Under the pieces are notes generated by a model. It had not been told where the DNA came from. It made no database searches and saw only the letters and a list, made by a program, of their open reading frames with translations. A stretch of DNA of 39,381 bases, taken from Chloroflexota bacterium. GTDB taxonomy: Bacteria; Chloroflexota; Anaerolineae; Caldilineales; Caldilineaceae. Position 1 is the stretch's first letter; the number at the start of each line of letters is the position of its first letter. Below are positions 1 through 7,336 of this stretch, in pieces. The DNA is taken from contig QEUW01000025.1 in the NCBI GenBank assembly GCA_003577005.1, positions 1 to 39,381 of the forward strand, written 5' to 3'. The translations under genes were made by a program, and so were the position numbers.

Positions 1-327
1 GGTATCCCACTTGGCGATGGCAAAATGCGTGTGCGGATAACGCCGCGCCAGCGCCCGGATCTTCTCCACGCCGACCTGGCCGGCCTCACCCCAGAAGAGC
101 GGCGCGGCAGCCGGGTCCGCCGGGTCGAAGGCGACGACGTCTGGCTTATAGCGGTCGCCGGCGGGGACCTCCACTTTCAAGTTAGGATAATCCGGTAGGT
201 AGAGCGCCCATAGAAACGCCTTCATGAGGACATGCGATGTATGTTCAACCGGCCGCTTGACAAAGACCACCTGCCGGCCATGCGCCCGGAAGGTCCACTT
301 GCGGCGGAGGAGCAGATCGGATGGCAT
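1..327 (-). CDS. YaeQ-like PD-(D/E)XK-fold protein, 3' end cut by window edge
   Basis: Read on the minus strand from the ATG at 327-325; 109 codons are open to the window edge, so the C-terminus is missing. A basic N-terminus is followed by a helix (HVLMKAFLWALYLP), then KPDVVAFD around residue 56 and a FWGEAGQV stretch after it. The spaced D...E-x-G/Q arrangement resembles the PD-(D/E)XK nuclease core, and the order of helix, KPD, WxExG and KIRAL(ARR) resembles YaeQ-type proteins. Family membership is from recall and the catalytic role is inferred. The start is supported by a TATAAT only 6 nt upstream, which suggests a leaderless transcript; no Shine-Dalgarno is present. The next gene is divergent, at 591. 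Confidence 0.6.
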   Translation of the reverse strand, partial: MPSDLLLRRKWTFRAHGRQVVFVKRPVEHTSHVLMKAFLWALYLPDYPNLKVEVPAGDRYKPDVVAFDPADPAAAPLFWGEAGQVGVEKIRALARRYPHTHFAIAKWDT

Positions 328-333
328 AGGGCT

Positions 334-362
334 ATTATACCGGTGTGTCCGCATCCTGTCAT
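334..362 (-). promoter_or_regulatory. sigma70-type promoter of the YaeQ-like gene, leaderless
   Basis: On the minus strand ATGACA (362-357) is followed by a 17-bp spacer and a perfect TATAAT (339-334). The expected transcription start coincides with the ATG at 327, so the mRNA would have no 5' leader. Confidence 0.6.
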
Positions 363-516
363 GTTTAGGGCAGCGTCACCCATAGTAGAGTGTAATCCAA
401 ATTCTGCGAACTCCGCGCAAGGCTTTAATGACACTCTAATAATAGACCGTCGTCGAAATCTTGATAGATGCGGAGGACATCTCCCGGAAGTCTCTGCTGG
501 TGCACTTTTTGTTGCC

Positions 517-546
517 TTGACATTCTTAACCCTTCACCGTTATAGT
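517..546 (+). promoter_or_regulatory. sigma70-type promoter of the ABC transporter operon
   Basis: TTGACA (517-522), an 18-bp spacer and TATAGT (541-546). The expected start near 553 leaves a leader of about 38 nt containing a strong GGAAGGAG Shine-Dalgarno at 577-584, ahead of the ATG at 591. Confidence 0.65.
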
Positions 547-590
547 TATATCGACATTGTGGTCCCAAACCAATGAGGAAGGAGCGAACC

Positions 591-2285
591 ATGAGACGAA
601 TGTTGTGGCAGTCGACGGTGTTGGGCGTGCTGATAGCGCTGGTCGCGGCGTGTGCGGCGGCGCCGGGCGGAGGCGCCGCGCTTCAATTTATTGCAACCCC
701 GCCCGCCGCCATCGAATTGGAGACCGACGCCACCCCGGTGCCGGCGGATTGGATGATGGCTGCCCCAGAACCAAACCCAGAACGGGGCGGCACTGTGCGG
801 ACGGCGTGGGGGATGAGCCCGACGCACTTCGACCTGCATCAGGGCGGCGGCTGCGCCGGCTGCGCCATGATGTACAACGGTTTGGTTATGTGGAACCTGG
901 CCGACGGCTACCGGAGCATCGTCCCGGCGCTGGCTACCGACTGGTCGATCTCCGATGACCGCACGGTCTACACCTTCCATTTGCGTGAAGGCGTCACCTT
1001 CCACGATGGCGCACCCTTTAGCGCCGAAGATGTGGTCGCCACCTTTGAGCGGATCATCAACCCCCCGTCTAACATCTCCATCAGCGGCATCCGCGAGCAA
1101 CTGGCCTTGTTGGAGTCGGTCAACGCCGTGGACGATAGGACGGTAGAGTTCAACCTCTCGGCGCCGACACCCTACTTCCTTGAAGTCCTGGCGGGCGACG
1201 GCATGATCATCTACTCTGCGGCCACGCTGGAAGAGAATGACTCCGACCTGCGCGGTGTGACCGTGCCGCCGGGCACTGGCCCGTTCAGGTTTGTCGAGTA
1301 TATCCAGGGTGAAAAACTGGTGCTGGAAGCGAACCCCGACTATTGGAACCCTGAACTGCCTTACGTAGACGGGATCGAACTGCTCCACGTGGCCGCATGG
1401 GCAGATCGGGGCACGGCGGTGCTGACTGGCCAGGCCGACTTCTCGTTCAACGTCTCAGTGGACACGTGGCTAGAGGGCCAGAATCGCCCCGAACTGGTGG
1501 CAGCCCAGGCCCCCTGCCTCAACTCGCACATGGTGGCGATCAACAACAGCCAGCCGCCGTTTGACGACCCGTTGGTGCGCCGCGCCATCCACCTGGCCGT
1601 CGACCGCCAGGCGATCATCGACGCCTTTACGCCGGTCTGGGAGCCTGCCTTTGTCTCGCGCTGGCTGCCCCACGCCAGCCCCTTCTCTACTCCCATGGAA
1701 GAGATTCTGACCATGCCGGGCTATCGCCCCGATAAGACCGAAGACATCGAGACAGCACGGGCGCTGCTAGCCGAGGCCGGCTATCCTGATGGCTTTGAGA
1801 CGACCTTTACGGCGTGGACCGAAGCGGCTTCGTCTGAGGTGGCGGTTCCAGCCTTTGCCGAACTGCTGCGCACCAGCCTCAATATCCGCGGCACCATCGA
1901 TGTAATCGAGCGCGCCCGCACGTCGGATGTGCTTTCGTCGGGCGAGTTCAGCCTCTTCAAGTCCGACACGTATGCCTCGCCCATTCTCGACCCGTACCCG
2001 CTCTGGAACATTTATCTGCGGACAGGGGCGTCGCAGAACTGGTCGCAGTATTCCAATCCCGATTTCGATGCGCTGCTGGACGAACTGGCCACCGAGATCG
2101 ACCCAGAACAGCGCCGGGCATTGGTCAACCAGGGGCTCGACATGCTCGACGAGAACCCACCTTTCTTCCTGATCGGTTTCTGCGCCCACTCGCCGCTGGC
2201 CCACCAGTCGGTCAAGGGCATCGCCTTTGAGCAACGGGCGTGGTCCAAGTGGGACCGCTTTGAGACGGTTTGGTTGGACCGCTGA
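591..2285 (+). CDS. peptide/nickel-type ABC transporter substrate-binding lipoprotein (SBP family 5)
   Basis: 564 aa, secreted and membrane-anchored solute receptor of an Opp/Dpp-type importer. MRR is followed by a hydrophobic stretch ending in VAAC with the lipobox cysteine at residue 21. The mature part has the family-5 signatures: ERGGTVRTAWG near the N-terminus, a central DxRTVYTFHLREGVTFHDG block with FSAEDVVATFERI, and the NPDYWNPELPYVDGIELL block. The start at 591 follows a good Shine-Dalgarno; an in-frame ATG at 573 would read through that site and put extra charged residues before the signal peptide. An unusual CAGC pair lies early in the mature protein. Two permease genes follow on the same strand, separated by a repeat-bearing gap. 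The ligand cannot be told from sequence: peptides are typical, but the family also takes up nickel and oligosaccharides. Confidence 0.93.
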   Translation: MRRMLWQSTVLGVLIALVAACAAAPGGGAALQFIATPPAAIELETDATPVPADWMMAAPEPNPERGGTVRTAWGMSPTHFDLHQGGGCAGCAMMYNGLVMWNLADGYRSIVPALATDWSISDDRTVYTFHLREGVTFHDGAPFSAEDVVATFERIINPPSNISISGIREQLALLESVNAVDDRTVEFNLSAPTPYFLEVLAGDGMIIYSAATLEENDSDLRGVTVPPGTGPFRFVEYIQGEKLVLEANPDYWNPELPYVDGIELLHVAAWADRGTAVLTGQADFSFNVSVDTWLEGQNRPELVAAQAPCLNSHMVAINNSQPPFDDPLVRRAIHLAVDRQAIIDAFTPVWEPAFVSRWLPHASPFSTPMEEILTMPGYRPDKTEDIETARALLAEAGYPDGFETTFTAWTEAASSEVAVPAFAELLRTSLNIRGTIDVIERARTSDVLSSGEFSLFKSDTYASPILDPYPLWNIYLRTGASQNWSQYSNPDFDALLDELATEIDPEQRRALVNQGLDMLDENPPFFLIGFCAHSPLAHQSVKGIAFEQRAWSKWDRFETVWLDR

Positions 2286-2294
2286 TTCAAGCAG

Positions 2295-2390
2295 GAGTAA
2301 TGAGTGATGAGTGACCAGTGATCAGTAAGACGCTATCCGTCCCTGCTCACTCCTCACCCCTCACTCATTACTCCTCACTCATCACTCGTT
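2295..2390. repeat. heptameric tandem repeat in inverted arms (GAGTGAT type)
   Basis: The left arm (2295-2329) is five 7-bp units: GAGTAAT, GAGTGAT, GAGTGAC, CAGTGAT, CAGTAAG. The right arm (2349-2390) is six units of the complementary type, ACTCCTC, ACCCCTC, ACTCATT, ACTCCTC, ACTCATC, ACTCGTT. The arms can fold into a long imperfect hairpin between the SBP stop and the permease start, filling almost the whole 108-bp gap. Confidence 0.85.
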
Positions 2391-2393
2391 ATC

Positions 2394-3353
2394 ATGGCAA
2401 AGTACGTCCTCCGGCGGCTGCTGCTCGCCATCCTCACCATCTTTGGCGTGACCATCGTCATCTTTCTGGCGATGCGTGTGCTGCCAGGCGACCCGCTGGC
2501 GATGATCTACGGCGAGGCCACCGGCATCTATGTCCTGTCGGAGGCCGAGTTGCAGGCGGCGCGCGCCAGCCTCGGCCTGGACAAGCCGCTGCACATGCAA
2601 TATCTGAGTTGGATGGCCGATGTGTTCCGCGGGGATCTGGGTTACTCATTCTGGGTCGATACACCGATCCGTGACACGATCCTACGGCGCGGCCCGATTA
2701 CGGCGGAGATCGCCCTGTTGTCGATCCTGTTGTCTTGGCTGATTGGCGTGCCGGTGGGGATCATCAGCGCGCTGTGGCGTGAATCGACGTTGGACTATAT
2801 CCTGCGCTTCCTGGTCACCTTGTTTATGGCGATCCCTAGCTTTTGGTTGGGGCTGGCGATGATCCTCTTTACCGTCCTGGTCTTCAACTGGCGGCCATCG
2901 ATCACCATTGTGCAACTGTGGGACAATCCCAGAGAAAACCTGCTCATGGTCGTTGGGCCGTCGATTGCCATTGGCACAGGCATTGCTGCGCTTATCGCCC
3001 GCATGACGCGTACAACCGTGCTCGAAACCTTGCGCGAAGATTATGTGCGTACGGCCAGAGCCAAGGGATTGGGCCAGTGGATGGTTATCTTTCGTCACGT
3101 GCTTAAGAACGCGATGCTGCCGGTGATCACGCTGTCGGGGCTGGCATTGGCCGGGCTGTTGGGCGGTGCGGTGGCAGTGGAACGGGCCTTTGGCTTTCCG
3201 GGGCTTGGCTCCGCGCTGGCGCAGGGAGCCGTCGAACGCGACTGGATGATGGTGCAGAACCTGACCCTGCTTTTTGCCGTTATCTTTGTCTTTATCAACC
3301 TGGCGATTGACCTGCTCTACGCCTGGGTGGACCCGCGCATCCGCTATGAATAA
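2394..3353 (+). CDS. ABC transporter permease, DppB/OppB type
   Basis: 319 aa integral membrane permease. The N-terminus (YVLRRLLLAILTIFGVTIVIFLAMRVLPGDP in outline) is the usual first membrane span plus the LPGDP block of DppB-type subunits. The cytoplasmic EAA loop reads EDYVRTARAKGLG near residues 213-225 and would contact the ATPase. Five further hydrophobic segments follow the first. Length fits the family (about 310-340). No Shine-Dalgarno is visible because the heptamer repeat runs up to 3 bp before the ATG; translation may depend on coupling or on an unstructured leader. It is the second gene of the importer operon, followed 12 bp later by the partner permease. Confidence 0.93.
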   Translation: MAKYVLRRLLLAILTIFGVTIVIFLAMRVLPGDPLAMIYGEATGIYVLSEAELQAARASLGLDKPLHMQYLSWMADVFRGDLGYSFWVDTPIRDTILRRGPITAEIALLSILLSWLIGVPVGIISALWRESTLDYILRFLVTLFMAIPSFWLGLAMILFTVLVFNWRPSITIVQLWDNPRENLLMVVGPSIAIGTGIAALIARMTRTTVLETLREDYVRTARAKGLGQWMVIFRHVLKNAMLPVITLSGLALAGLLGGAVAVERAFGFPGLGSALAQGAVERDWMMVQNLTLLFAVIFVFINLAIDLLYAWVDPRIRYE

Positions 3354-3365
3354 CGAGGAACCTGT

Positions 3366-4280
3366 ATGACGACACGGGGAGCCGCCGCTATCGACCAGCC
3401 CGCTCTGCCGCAGCGGCTGGATGTGGGCAAAGGCCCGTGGGAGCCGTTTCGTCGCTTTGTCGCAACATCCAGACTGGGCGCAGTGTCGGCGGCCTTCCTG
3501 GTGCTGCTAGTGGCGATCGCCCTCTTTGCCGACCAGGTGGCGCCGTACCATCCGCTGGAGGCAGACTTTCGTGCGCTGCGGCGCCCGCCCTCCATCGGCC
3601 ACTGGCTTGGCACCGACAACCTGGGCCGCGATGTGCTGAGCCGGTTGATCCACGGGGCGCGCATCTCGCTGTCGGTCGCCATCGTCTCTACGGTGCTGAG
3701 CAAGTTGATCGGGGTGGCGTGGGGTATTGCCACCGGCTATATCGGGGGCTGGTTCGACCTGGGCAGCCAGCGCGTGATCGATGTGTTGCTGGCGTTTCCG
3801 GGCATCATCCTGGCGATGTTGCTCCTGGCCGCGCTGGGAGGCGGCTTTGGCACAGTGGTCTTTGCCATCACGCTGTTGGGCATTGCGGGAACGGTGCGCG
3901 TCATCCGTTCGGTGGTTCTGTCCGTGAAGGAGATGGCCTACGTGGAGGCGGCGCGCGCCATTGGCGTCTCGCACACGGGGATCATGTTCAAGCATGTAGC
4001 GCCCCAATGCATCGCACCGGCGCTGGTCTTGTTTAGCGCGTCACTCGGCGGGGCGATCTTTGCCGAGGCGGCCCTGAGCTTTTTGGGGTTGGGCATCCCA
4101 CAGCCGTTGCCGAGCTGGGGCAACATGTTGGGCGGCGTGCTTGCCAACCAGTTCCGCCCCGAGTGGTGGCTGGTCATCTTCCCCGGCGTGGCGATCACGG
4201 TCACCATCCTGGCCTTCAATCTGGTGGGCGACGCCCTGCGCGACCATCTGGACCCCAAGCTGAGGGGGCGGCTGCAGTGA
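3366..4280 (+). CDS. ABC transporter permease, DppC/OppC type
   Basis: 304 aa second permease of the importer. The N-terminal cytoplasmic part is followed by a first span (FLVLLVAIALFADQVAPYHP) and the HWLGTDNLGRDVLSRLIHGARISL block diagnostic of DppC-type subunits. The EAA loop is KEMAYVEAARAIGVS around residues 187-201. GAGGAA precedes the ATG with normal spacing, 12 bp after the upstream stop. No ATP-binding subunits follow: the operon ends in a short palindromic repeat and the next gene runs the other way, so DppD/DppF-like ATPases must be supplied from elsewhere. Confidence 0.93.
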   Translation: MTTRGAAAIDQPALPQRLDVGKGPWEPFRRFVATSRLGAVSAAFLVLLVAIALFADQVAPYHPLEADFRALRRPPSIGHWLGTDNLGRDVLSRLIHGARISLSVAIVSTVLSKLIGVAWGIATGYIGGWFDLGSQRVIDVLLAFPGIILAMLLLAALGGGFGTVVFAITLLGIAGTVRVIRSVVLSVKEMAYVEAARAIGVSHTGIMFKHVAPQCIAPALVLFSASLGGAIFAEAALSFLGLGIPQPLPSWGNMLGGVLANQFRPEWWLVIFPGVAITVTILAFNLVGDALRDHLDPKLRGRLQ

Positions 4281-4282
4281 GA

Positions 4283-4319
4283 ATTAACAATTGTCAATTG
4301 TCAATTGACAACTGTTAAT
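4283..4319. repeat. short CAATTGT-type heptamer palindrome
   Basis: ATTAACA (4283-4289) pairs with TGTTAAT (4313-4319). Between and overlapping them are the 7-bp units CAATTGT, CAATTGT, CAATTGA, CAACTGT (4288-4315). It sits 2 bp after the permease stop, between convergent genes, where it could act as a hairpin terminator. Confidence 0.75.
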
Positions 4320-4331
4320 GAGGTGTCCCTG

Positions 4332-5279
4332 CTACATGACTACCTTGTCCGCGTGTCTCTCACCATCGGCCAGAGACGCACCACGCAACACCACCACATT
4401 CTCAAGGCGCACTCCGGCGCCTAGCTGGCAATTTTCCTCGATGTAGACATGTGGGCCGATGACACAATCCGGCCCGATGACCACACCCTCCTCAATCCGC
4501 ACCGGTGTGATAAAGCGCGTTCGGGCACCGACCTGGTCGGTCAGAATCACTTTTTGTAGGCCATCCAGCGCCAGGTAGTGACGGTTGAGCGCCAACAGGT
4601 CGGCGGCATTGGTCAGTTGGATGCGACGGTCGGTGAGTACGCCGGTGACGCCGCCATCGTGTTCGATCAGCAGTTGGATGGCGTCTTGCAATTCGTATTC
4701 ACCCCGTGGCGAGAGAGGCACCGCAGGCAGGTGGGCAAGGATGCGGGGGCTGAAGACATAGAGCGGCAGGCTGGAGATGTTGGACGGCGCCTCTTCCGGC
4801 CTGGGTTTTTCGACCACTCGTCCCACCCAGCCATCTTGCCAATCGACGATGCCGGTGCTACTCGCCTGGGCAATGTCGATAGGCATGAGGCTGAGCGTTG
4901 CCAGGGCATTGCGGCTGCGGTGGGCGGCCAGCAACTCGGCTACATGCCCATTGGGGGTTAGGTTGTCGCAGGCGGAGAGGACAAAGTCACCGCCGATAAA
5001 AGGCGCCGCCAGACCCAGTGCGTGGGCCATCCCCAACCGTTCGGGTTGGACGACAAAGCGGATGTCCAGCTCCGGCCGCATCCGCTCGAAGTGGGGTACG
5101 ATCTCTGGGTCTTCCGGGCTGACCAGCACGATGAACTCGCTGACGCCATTGGCGGCCAGCATATCGATCACTCGTTCGACCATCGGCTTGCCCGCCACGG
5201 GCGCCATCGCCTTGGTGCGCCGAGTGGTGACCGGGTGCAGCCGCTTCCCCTTGCCCGCGGCAAGAATGATGCCTTGCAT
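4332..5279 (-). CDS. sugar-1-phosphate nucleotidyltransferase with hexapeptide C-terminus
   Basis: 315 aa, predicted to transfer a nucleotidyl group from NTP to a sugar-1-phosphate in the cytoplasm. Residues 2-30 carry the nucleotide-binding signature LAAGKGKRLHPVT followed by the K of TKAMAPVAGKPM. VVEKPRPEE lies in the sugar-binding region. The last 55 residues repeat I-G-x-x motifs (VIGPDCVIGPHVYIEENC), a left-handed beta-helix like GlmU and related enzymes. The ATG at 5279 has GGAG upstream and starts exactly at the domain; a longer reading frame to 5375 would lie in repeat sequence. It lies downstream of the GHMP kinase on the same strand, so its likely substrate is that kinase's product. 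Nucleotide and sugar specificity are not visible. Confidence 0.88.
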   Translation of the reverse strand: MQGIILAAGKGKRLHPVTTRRTKAMAPVAGKPMVERVIDMLAANGVSEFIVLVSPEDPEIVPHFERMRPELDIRFVVQPERLGMAHALGLAAPFIGGDFVLSACDNLTPNGHVAELLAAHRSRNALATLSLMPIDIAQASSTGIVDWQDGWVGRVVEKPRPEEAPSNISSLPLYVFSPRILAHLPAVPLSPRGEYELQDAIQLLIEHDGGVTGVLTDRRIQLTNAADLLALNRHYLALDGLQKVILTDQVGARTRFITPVRIEEGVVIGPDCVIGPHVYIEENCQLGAGVRLENVVVLRGASLADGERHADKVVM

Positions 5280-5305
5280 ACATGCTCCGTGCTCAGAGAG
5301 TAGAT

Positions 5306-5399
5306 TAGACCGCGGATTGGGGAGGTTCAGCGGGCTGGCGCGAATCAAGATCCGCCAAGATCCGCCAAAATCCACCGCATCCGCCCGATCCGCGGTCTA
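5306..5399. repeat. inverted repeat with degenerate GATCCGCCAA tandem units
   Basis: A perfect 12-bp inverted repeat, TAGACCGCGGAT (5306-5317) and ATCCGCGGTCTA (5388-5399), encloses tandem near-10-bp units based on AAGATCCGCC (about 5347-5390). It sits in the gap between the kinase and the nucleotidyltransferase. It has the same general architecture as the heptamer elements elsewhere in the window but a different unit. Confidence 0.75.
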
Positions 5400-5405
5400 T
5401 AGTGG

Positions 5406-6641
5406 TTAGCTCAACAGTTGTGCTGCGTCAGCGGATTGGCAAAAGTGGATGCTATAGCGGTCGGCCATCTCTGGATGGGCGCGCGGGTAGCGGCGGTGGA
5501 GGTGTTCGGCGATGGGTTCGCGCTGCGCCGGGTCGATGAGCGCCAGGCAGTTGCCGCGGAAACCGGCGCCGCTAAAACGGACACCGTAGACGCCGGGCGT
5601 CTCGCGCAAGATCTGGTAGAGCGAGATCAGTTGCGGGCAGCCGCACTCATAGTTGGCGATGGAACTGGCGCCGGAGGCTGAGACCAATTCGCCAAAGCGA
5701 GCAAGATCACCGGCGCGCCAGGCCGCCTCACCTGCTTCCACCCGCTCCATTTCGGTAAAAAAGTGGGTCGCCCGGCGGCGCAGCGGCTCCTCCAGGCGTG
5801 AGCCGTAGGCGGCGAAGATGGCTGGATCGACCTCGCGCAGCCGTGGCGAGGTGACGTTCTCCTGACCGGCGTAGGTGAGCAGTTGGCTCGCCGCGGCCTG
5901 GCATTCGGCCACTCGATTGTTGTAGCTCGTCCCTACCAGCGCCCGATCCACCCCAGAATAAACCGCCATGATCGCAAAGCTGCCGGTTGGCGCCGCAGTG
6001 GGGACGCGCTCGATCCGCACCGTCTGGCAATCGATACGGGTCAGGTGGTTGCACTGGCTAAAGAGGATCGAGGTCTGGTCGAGGATGCCGTTGTTGAGCC
6101 CGATGTACTCATGCTCCGTTCGGGTGACGAGCGCGATATTTTCGTTCGGGGATTTCTCCAGACCGTTGGCGCTCTCCAGCGCCAGCAGATAGGCGATGGT
6201 GACCGCCGCCGACGAACTCAGCCCGCCGATAGGCATGTCGCTGTCCATCACACCGGCGATACCGTGGGTAAGCCGGTGGTCGCGCTGCAAGGCGAGCACA
6301 GCGCCACGGAGATAGTTGCCCCAATCTCCTTTCTGATAGGGCGGGACAGTGTCAAGCTGAAAGTGGGTGGGCGTCTCAAAGTTCAGGCTTTCGACAAAGA
6401 CAGAGCCATTGGCCGTGGGTGCAAAGGCCAACAGGATGGCCCGGTCTATGGCCATGCCCATGACACGGCCAAGTTGGTGGTCAATATGCGCGCCCAGCGG
6501 GCTGATACGCAAAGGAACCCGTACAACGCGGCCGACAGCCGCTGTATCGGGGGCAATCTCTCGCAGCCGTGCAAGGAGGCGCTCGATGCGCTCGTGCTCT
6601 GGCTGTGCGTTACGAACGGGAGGATGCGTCATAAGTTTCAT
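5406..6641 (-). CDS. GHMP kinase, galactokinase superfamily; galacturonokinase-like
   Basis: 411 aa sugar 1-kinase. Motif 1 reads SPLGAHIDHQLGRV (galactokinases have GEHxDY), motif 2 is PIGGLSSSAAV with the phosphate-binding Ser/Ala loop, and motif 3 is SGAGFRGNCLAL near the C-terminus. The GAHIDHQ variant, the GILDQTSIL segment, SASGASSIANYECG and YGVRFSGAGFRG match, as I recall it, the plant D-galacturonate kinase rather than GalK, so galacturonate (or another uronate) is the likely substrate. Start: ATG at 6641 or the ATG three codons later (6632); neither has a clear Shine-Dalgarno. The predicted promoter lies at 6693-6720. A sugar-1-P nucleotidyltransferase follows, so the pair could convert a free hexuronate to its NDP form. 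Ordinary galactokinase remains the alternative. Confidence 0.88.
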   Translation of the reverse strand: MKLMTHPPVRNAQPEHERIERLLARLREIAPDTAAVGRVVRVPLRISPLGAHIDHQLGRVMGMAIDRAILLAFAPTANGSVFVESLNFETPTHFQLDTVPPYQKGDWGNYLRGAVLALQRDHRLTHGIAGVMDSDMPIGGLSSSAAVTIAYLLALESANGLEKSPNENIALVTRTEHEYIGLNNGILDQTSILFSQCNHLTRIDCQTVRIERVPTAAPTGSFAIMAVYSGVDRALVGTSYNNRVAECQAAASQLLTYAGQENVTSPRLREVDPAIFAAYGSRLEEPLRRRATHFFTEMERVEAGEAAWRAGDLARFGELVSASGASSIANYECGCPQLISLYQILRETPGVYGVRFSGAGFRGNCLALIDPAQREPIAEHLHRRYPRAHPEMADRYSIHFCQSADAAQLLS

Positions 6642-6692
6642 TCAGACAAGGCGCGGTTGTTGTTCATCGATCAGTTGGTGCTACACAAGCTC

Positions 6693-6720
6693 ATTATAGC
6701 ATGCGTGGTTCAGGGTGCAA
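6693..6720 (-). promoter_or_regulatory. extended -10 promoter of the GHMP kinase operon
   Basis: On the minus strand TGCTATAAT (perfect -10 at 6698-6693 with the TGn extension) is preceded by TTGCAC (6720-6715) at 16 bp. The expected start near 6686 gives a leader of about 45 nt before 6641. Confidence 0.55.
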
Positions 6721-6791
6721 CTGTGTGGATTCAAGAGCGCAGGGATCTCAAAAGTGGCGAATCTCGCTGCAATCTGACTTCCGGGAGATGA

Positions 6792-6938
6792 CCAACAGAT
6801 TTGTTGAAGATTGTCCTGACCGGCAGAGGCTTTGCCGCTGCGGATGGCATTCCAGCCAACCTCAGGCTCTGCCCACGCAGCACCTGGAACGAGCGTATGC
6901 TCATCGCGACGACCCTCTCGTTGGTGACGATGGTCTAG
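6792..6938 (+). pseudogene. DDE transposase C-terminal remnant
   Basis: One frame of this gap reads KIVLTGRGFAAADG, then IPANLRLCPRSTWNERM, then LIATTLSLVTMV and a TAG stop (6936-6938). The order of the (D)xGF segment, PxNLKLC, G/STWNxRMLIET and LSxLT(x)V is how I remember the C-terminal catalytic region of a group of bacterial IS transposases, including the place of the last acidic residue. Here that residue appears changed (IAT where IET is usual). A TGA lies just upstream (6789-6791) and there is no start, so this is a decayed 49-codon fragment. It fills the otherwise empty gap between the kinase promoter and the toxin-antitoxin promoter. No inverted repeats or target duplication were identified around it. 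Confidence 0.6.
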
Positions 6939-6983
6939 GAGGTTGAAGAAAGTCTTTCGCTGTTACGCTGGGCTCGCTAGGCC

Positions 6984-6994
6984 TGTGGTATAAT
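6984..6994 (+). promoter_or_regulatory. extended -10 promoter of mntA-hepT
   Basis: TGTGGTATAAT, a perfect -10 with the TGn extension, lies 48 bp before the mntA ATG. No good -35 is visible. The same 11-mer is found upstream of the acyl-CoA ligase (22136-22126, minus). Confidence 0.55.
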
Positions 6995-7042
6995 CATGAT
7001 CGTTAAGCAGGTGTGGTGTAACGATTTAAATGGAGATAGAGA

Positions 7043-7336
7043 ATGAAACGAGCCGAGGCATTGCAGCGGTTATCGACACACCGTGAAGAATTGCGTAAAC
7101 AATTTGGCGTAGTATCGCTGGCGCTATTTGGTTCCACAGCGCGCGATGAAACAACGCAGCATAGCGATGTCGATCTACTGGTCGAATTTGATCGCCCCAC
7201 TGGTCTATTTGGCCTATTGCGCTTGCAATTTCACCTGGAGGAATTGCTGGGCTGTCCAGTGGACCTTGGTACGCTTGATGGGCTGAAGCCACGCATCCGT
7301 GACCGTGTGTTGGCGGAAAGCATCCATGTCAACTAG
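7043..7336 (+). CDS. mntA: MntA-type minimal nucleotidyltransferase antitoxin
   Basis: 97 aa. It carries the exact GSx10DxD motif of MNT proteins (GSTARDETTQHSDVD, residues 30-44) followed by LLVEFDRP, the nucleotidyltransferase core with two metal-binding aspartates. In characterised MntA-HepT (type VII) systems the antitoxin adds AMP to a tyrosine of the HEPN toxin and thereby silences it. The toxin gene follows with an 11-bp overlap, as expected for a cotranscribed pair. GGAG lies upstream of the ATG. A transposase fragment lies immediately upstream, consistent with an acquired module. All motif residues are present, so the antitoxin is probably active. Confidence 0.88.
   Translation: MKRAEALQRLSTHREELRKQFGVVSLALFGSTARDETTQHSDVDLLVEFDRPTGLFGLLRLQFHLEELLGCPVDLGTLDGLKPRIRDRVLAESIHVN

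Noticed and set aside
232..576. 114-codon frame at the left end
   Set aside because: It overlaps the YaeQ-like gene on the other strand and runs through the promoter of the transporter operon; no Shine-Dalgarno and no domain.
546..1388. 280-codon open frame on the minus strand
   Set aside because: It lies fully opposite the well-supported substrate-binding protein gene, has a His/Arg/Gly-rich composition and no recognisable domain; it is a codon-bias shadow.
5883..6791. 302-codon open frame on the plus strand
   Set aside because: Antisense to the GHMP kinase, whose three motifs are intact; the product has no family features.
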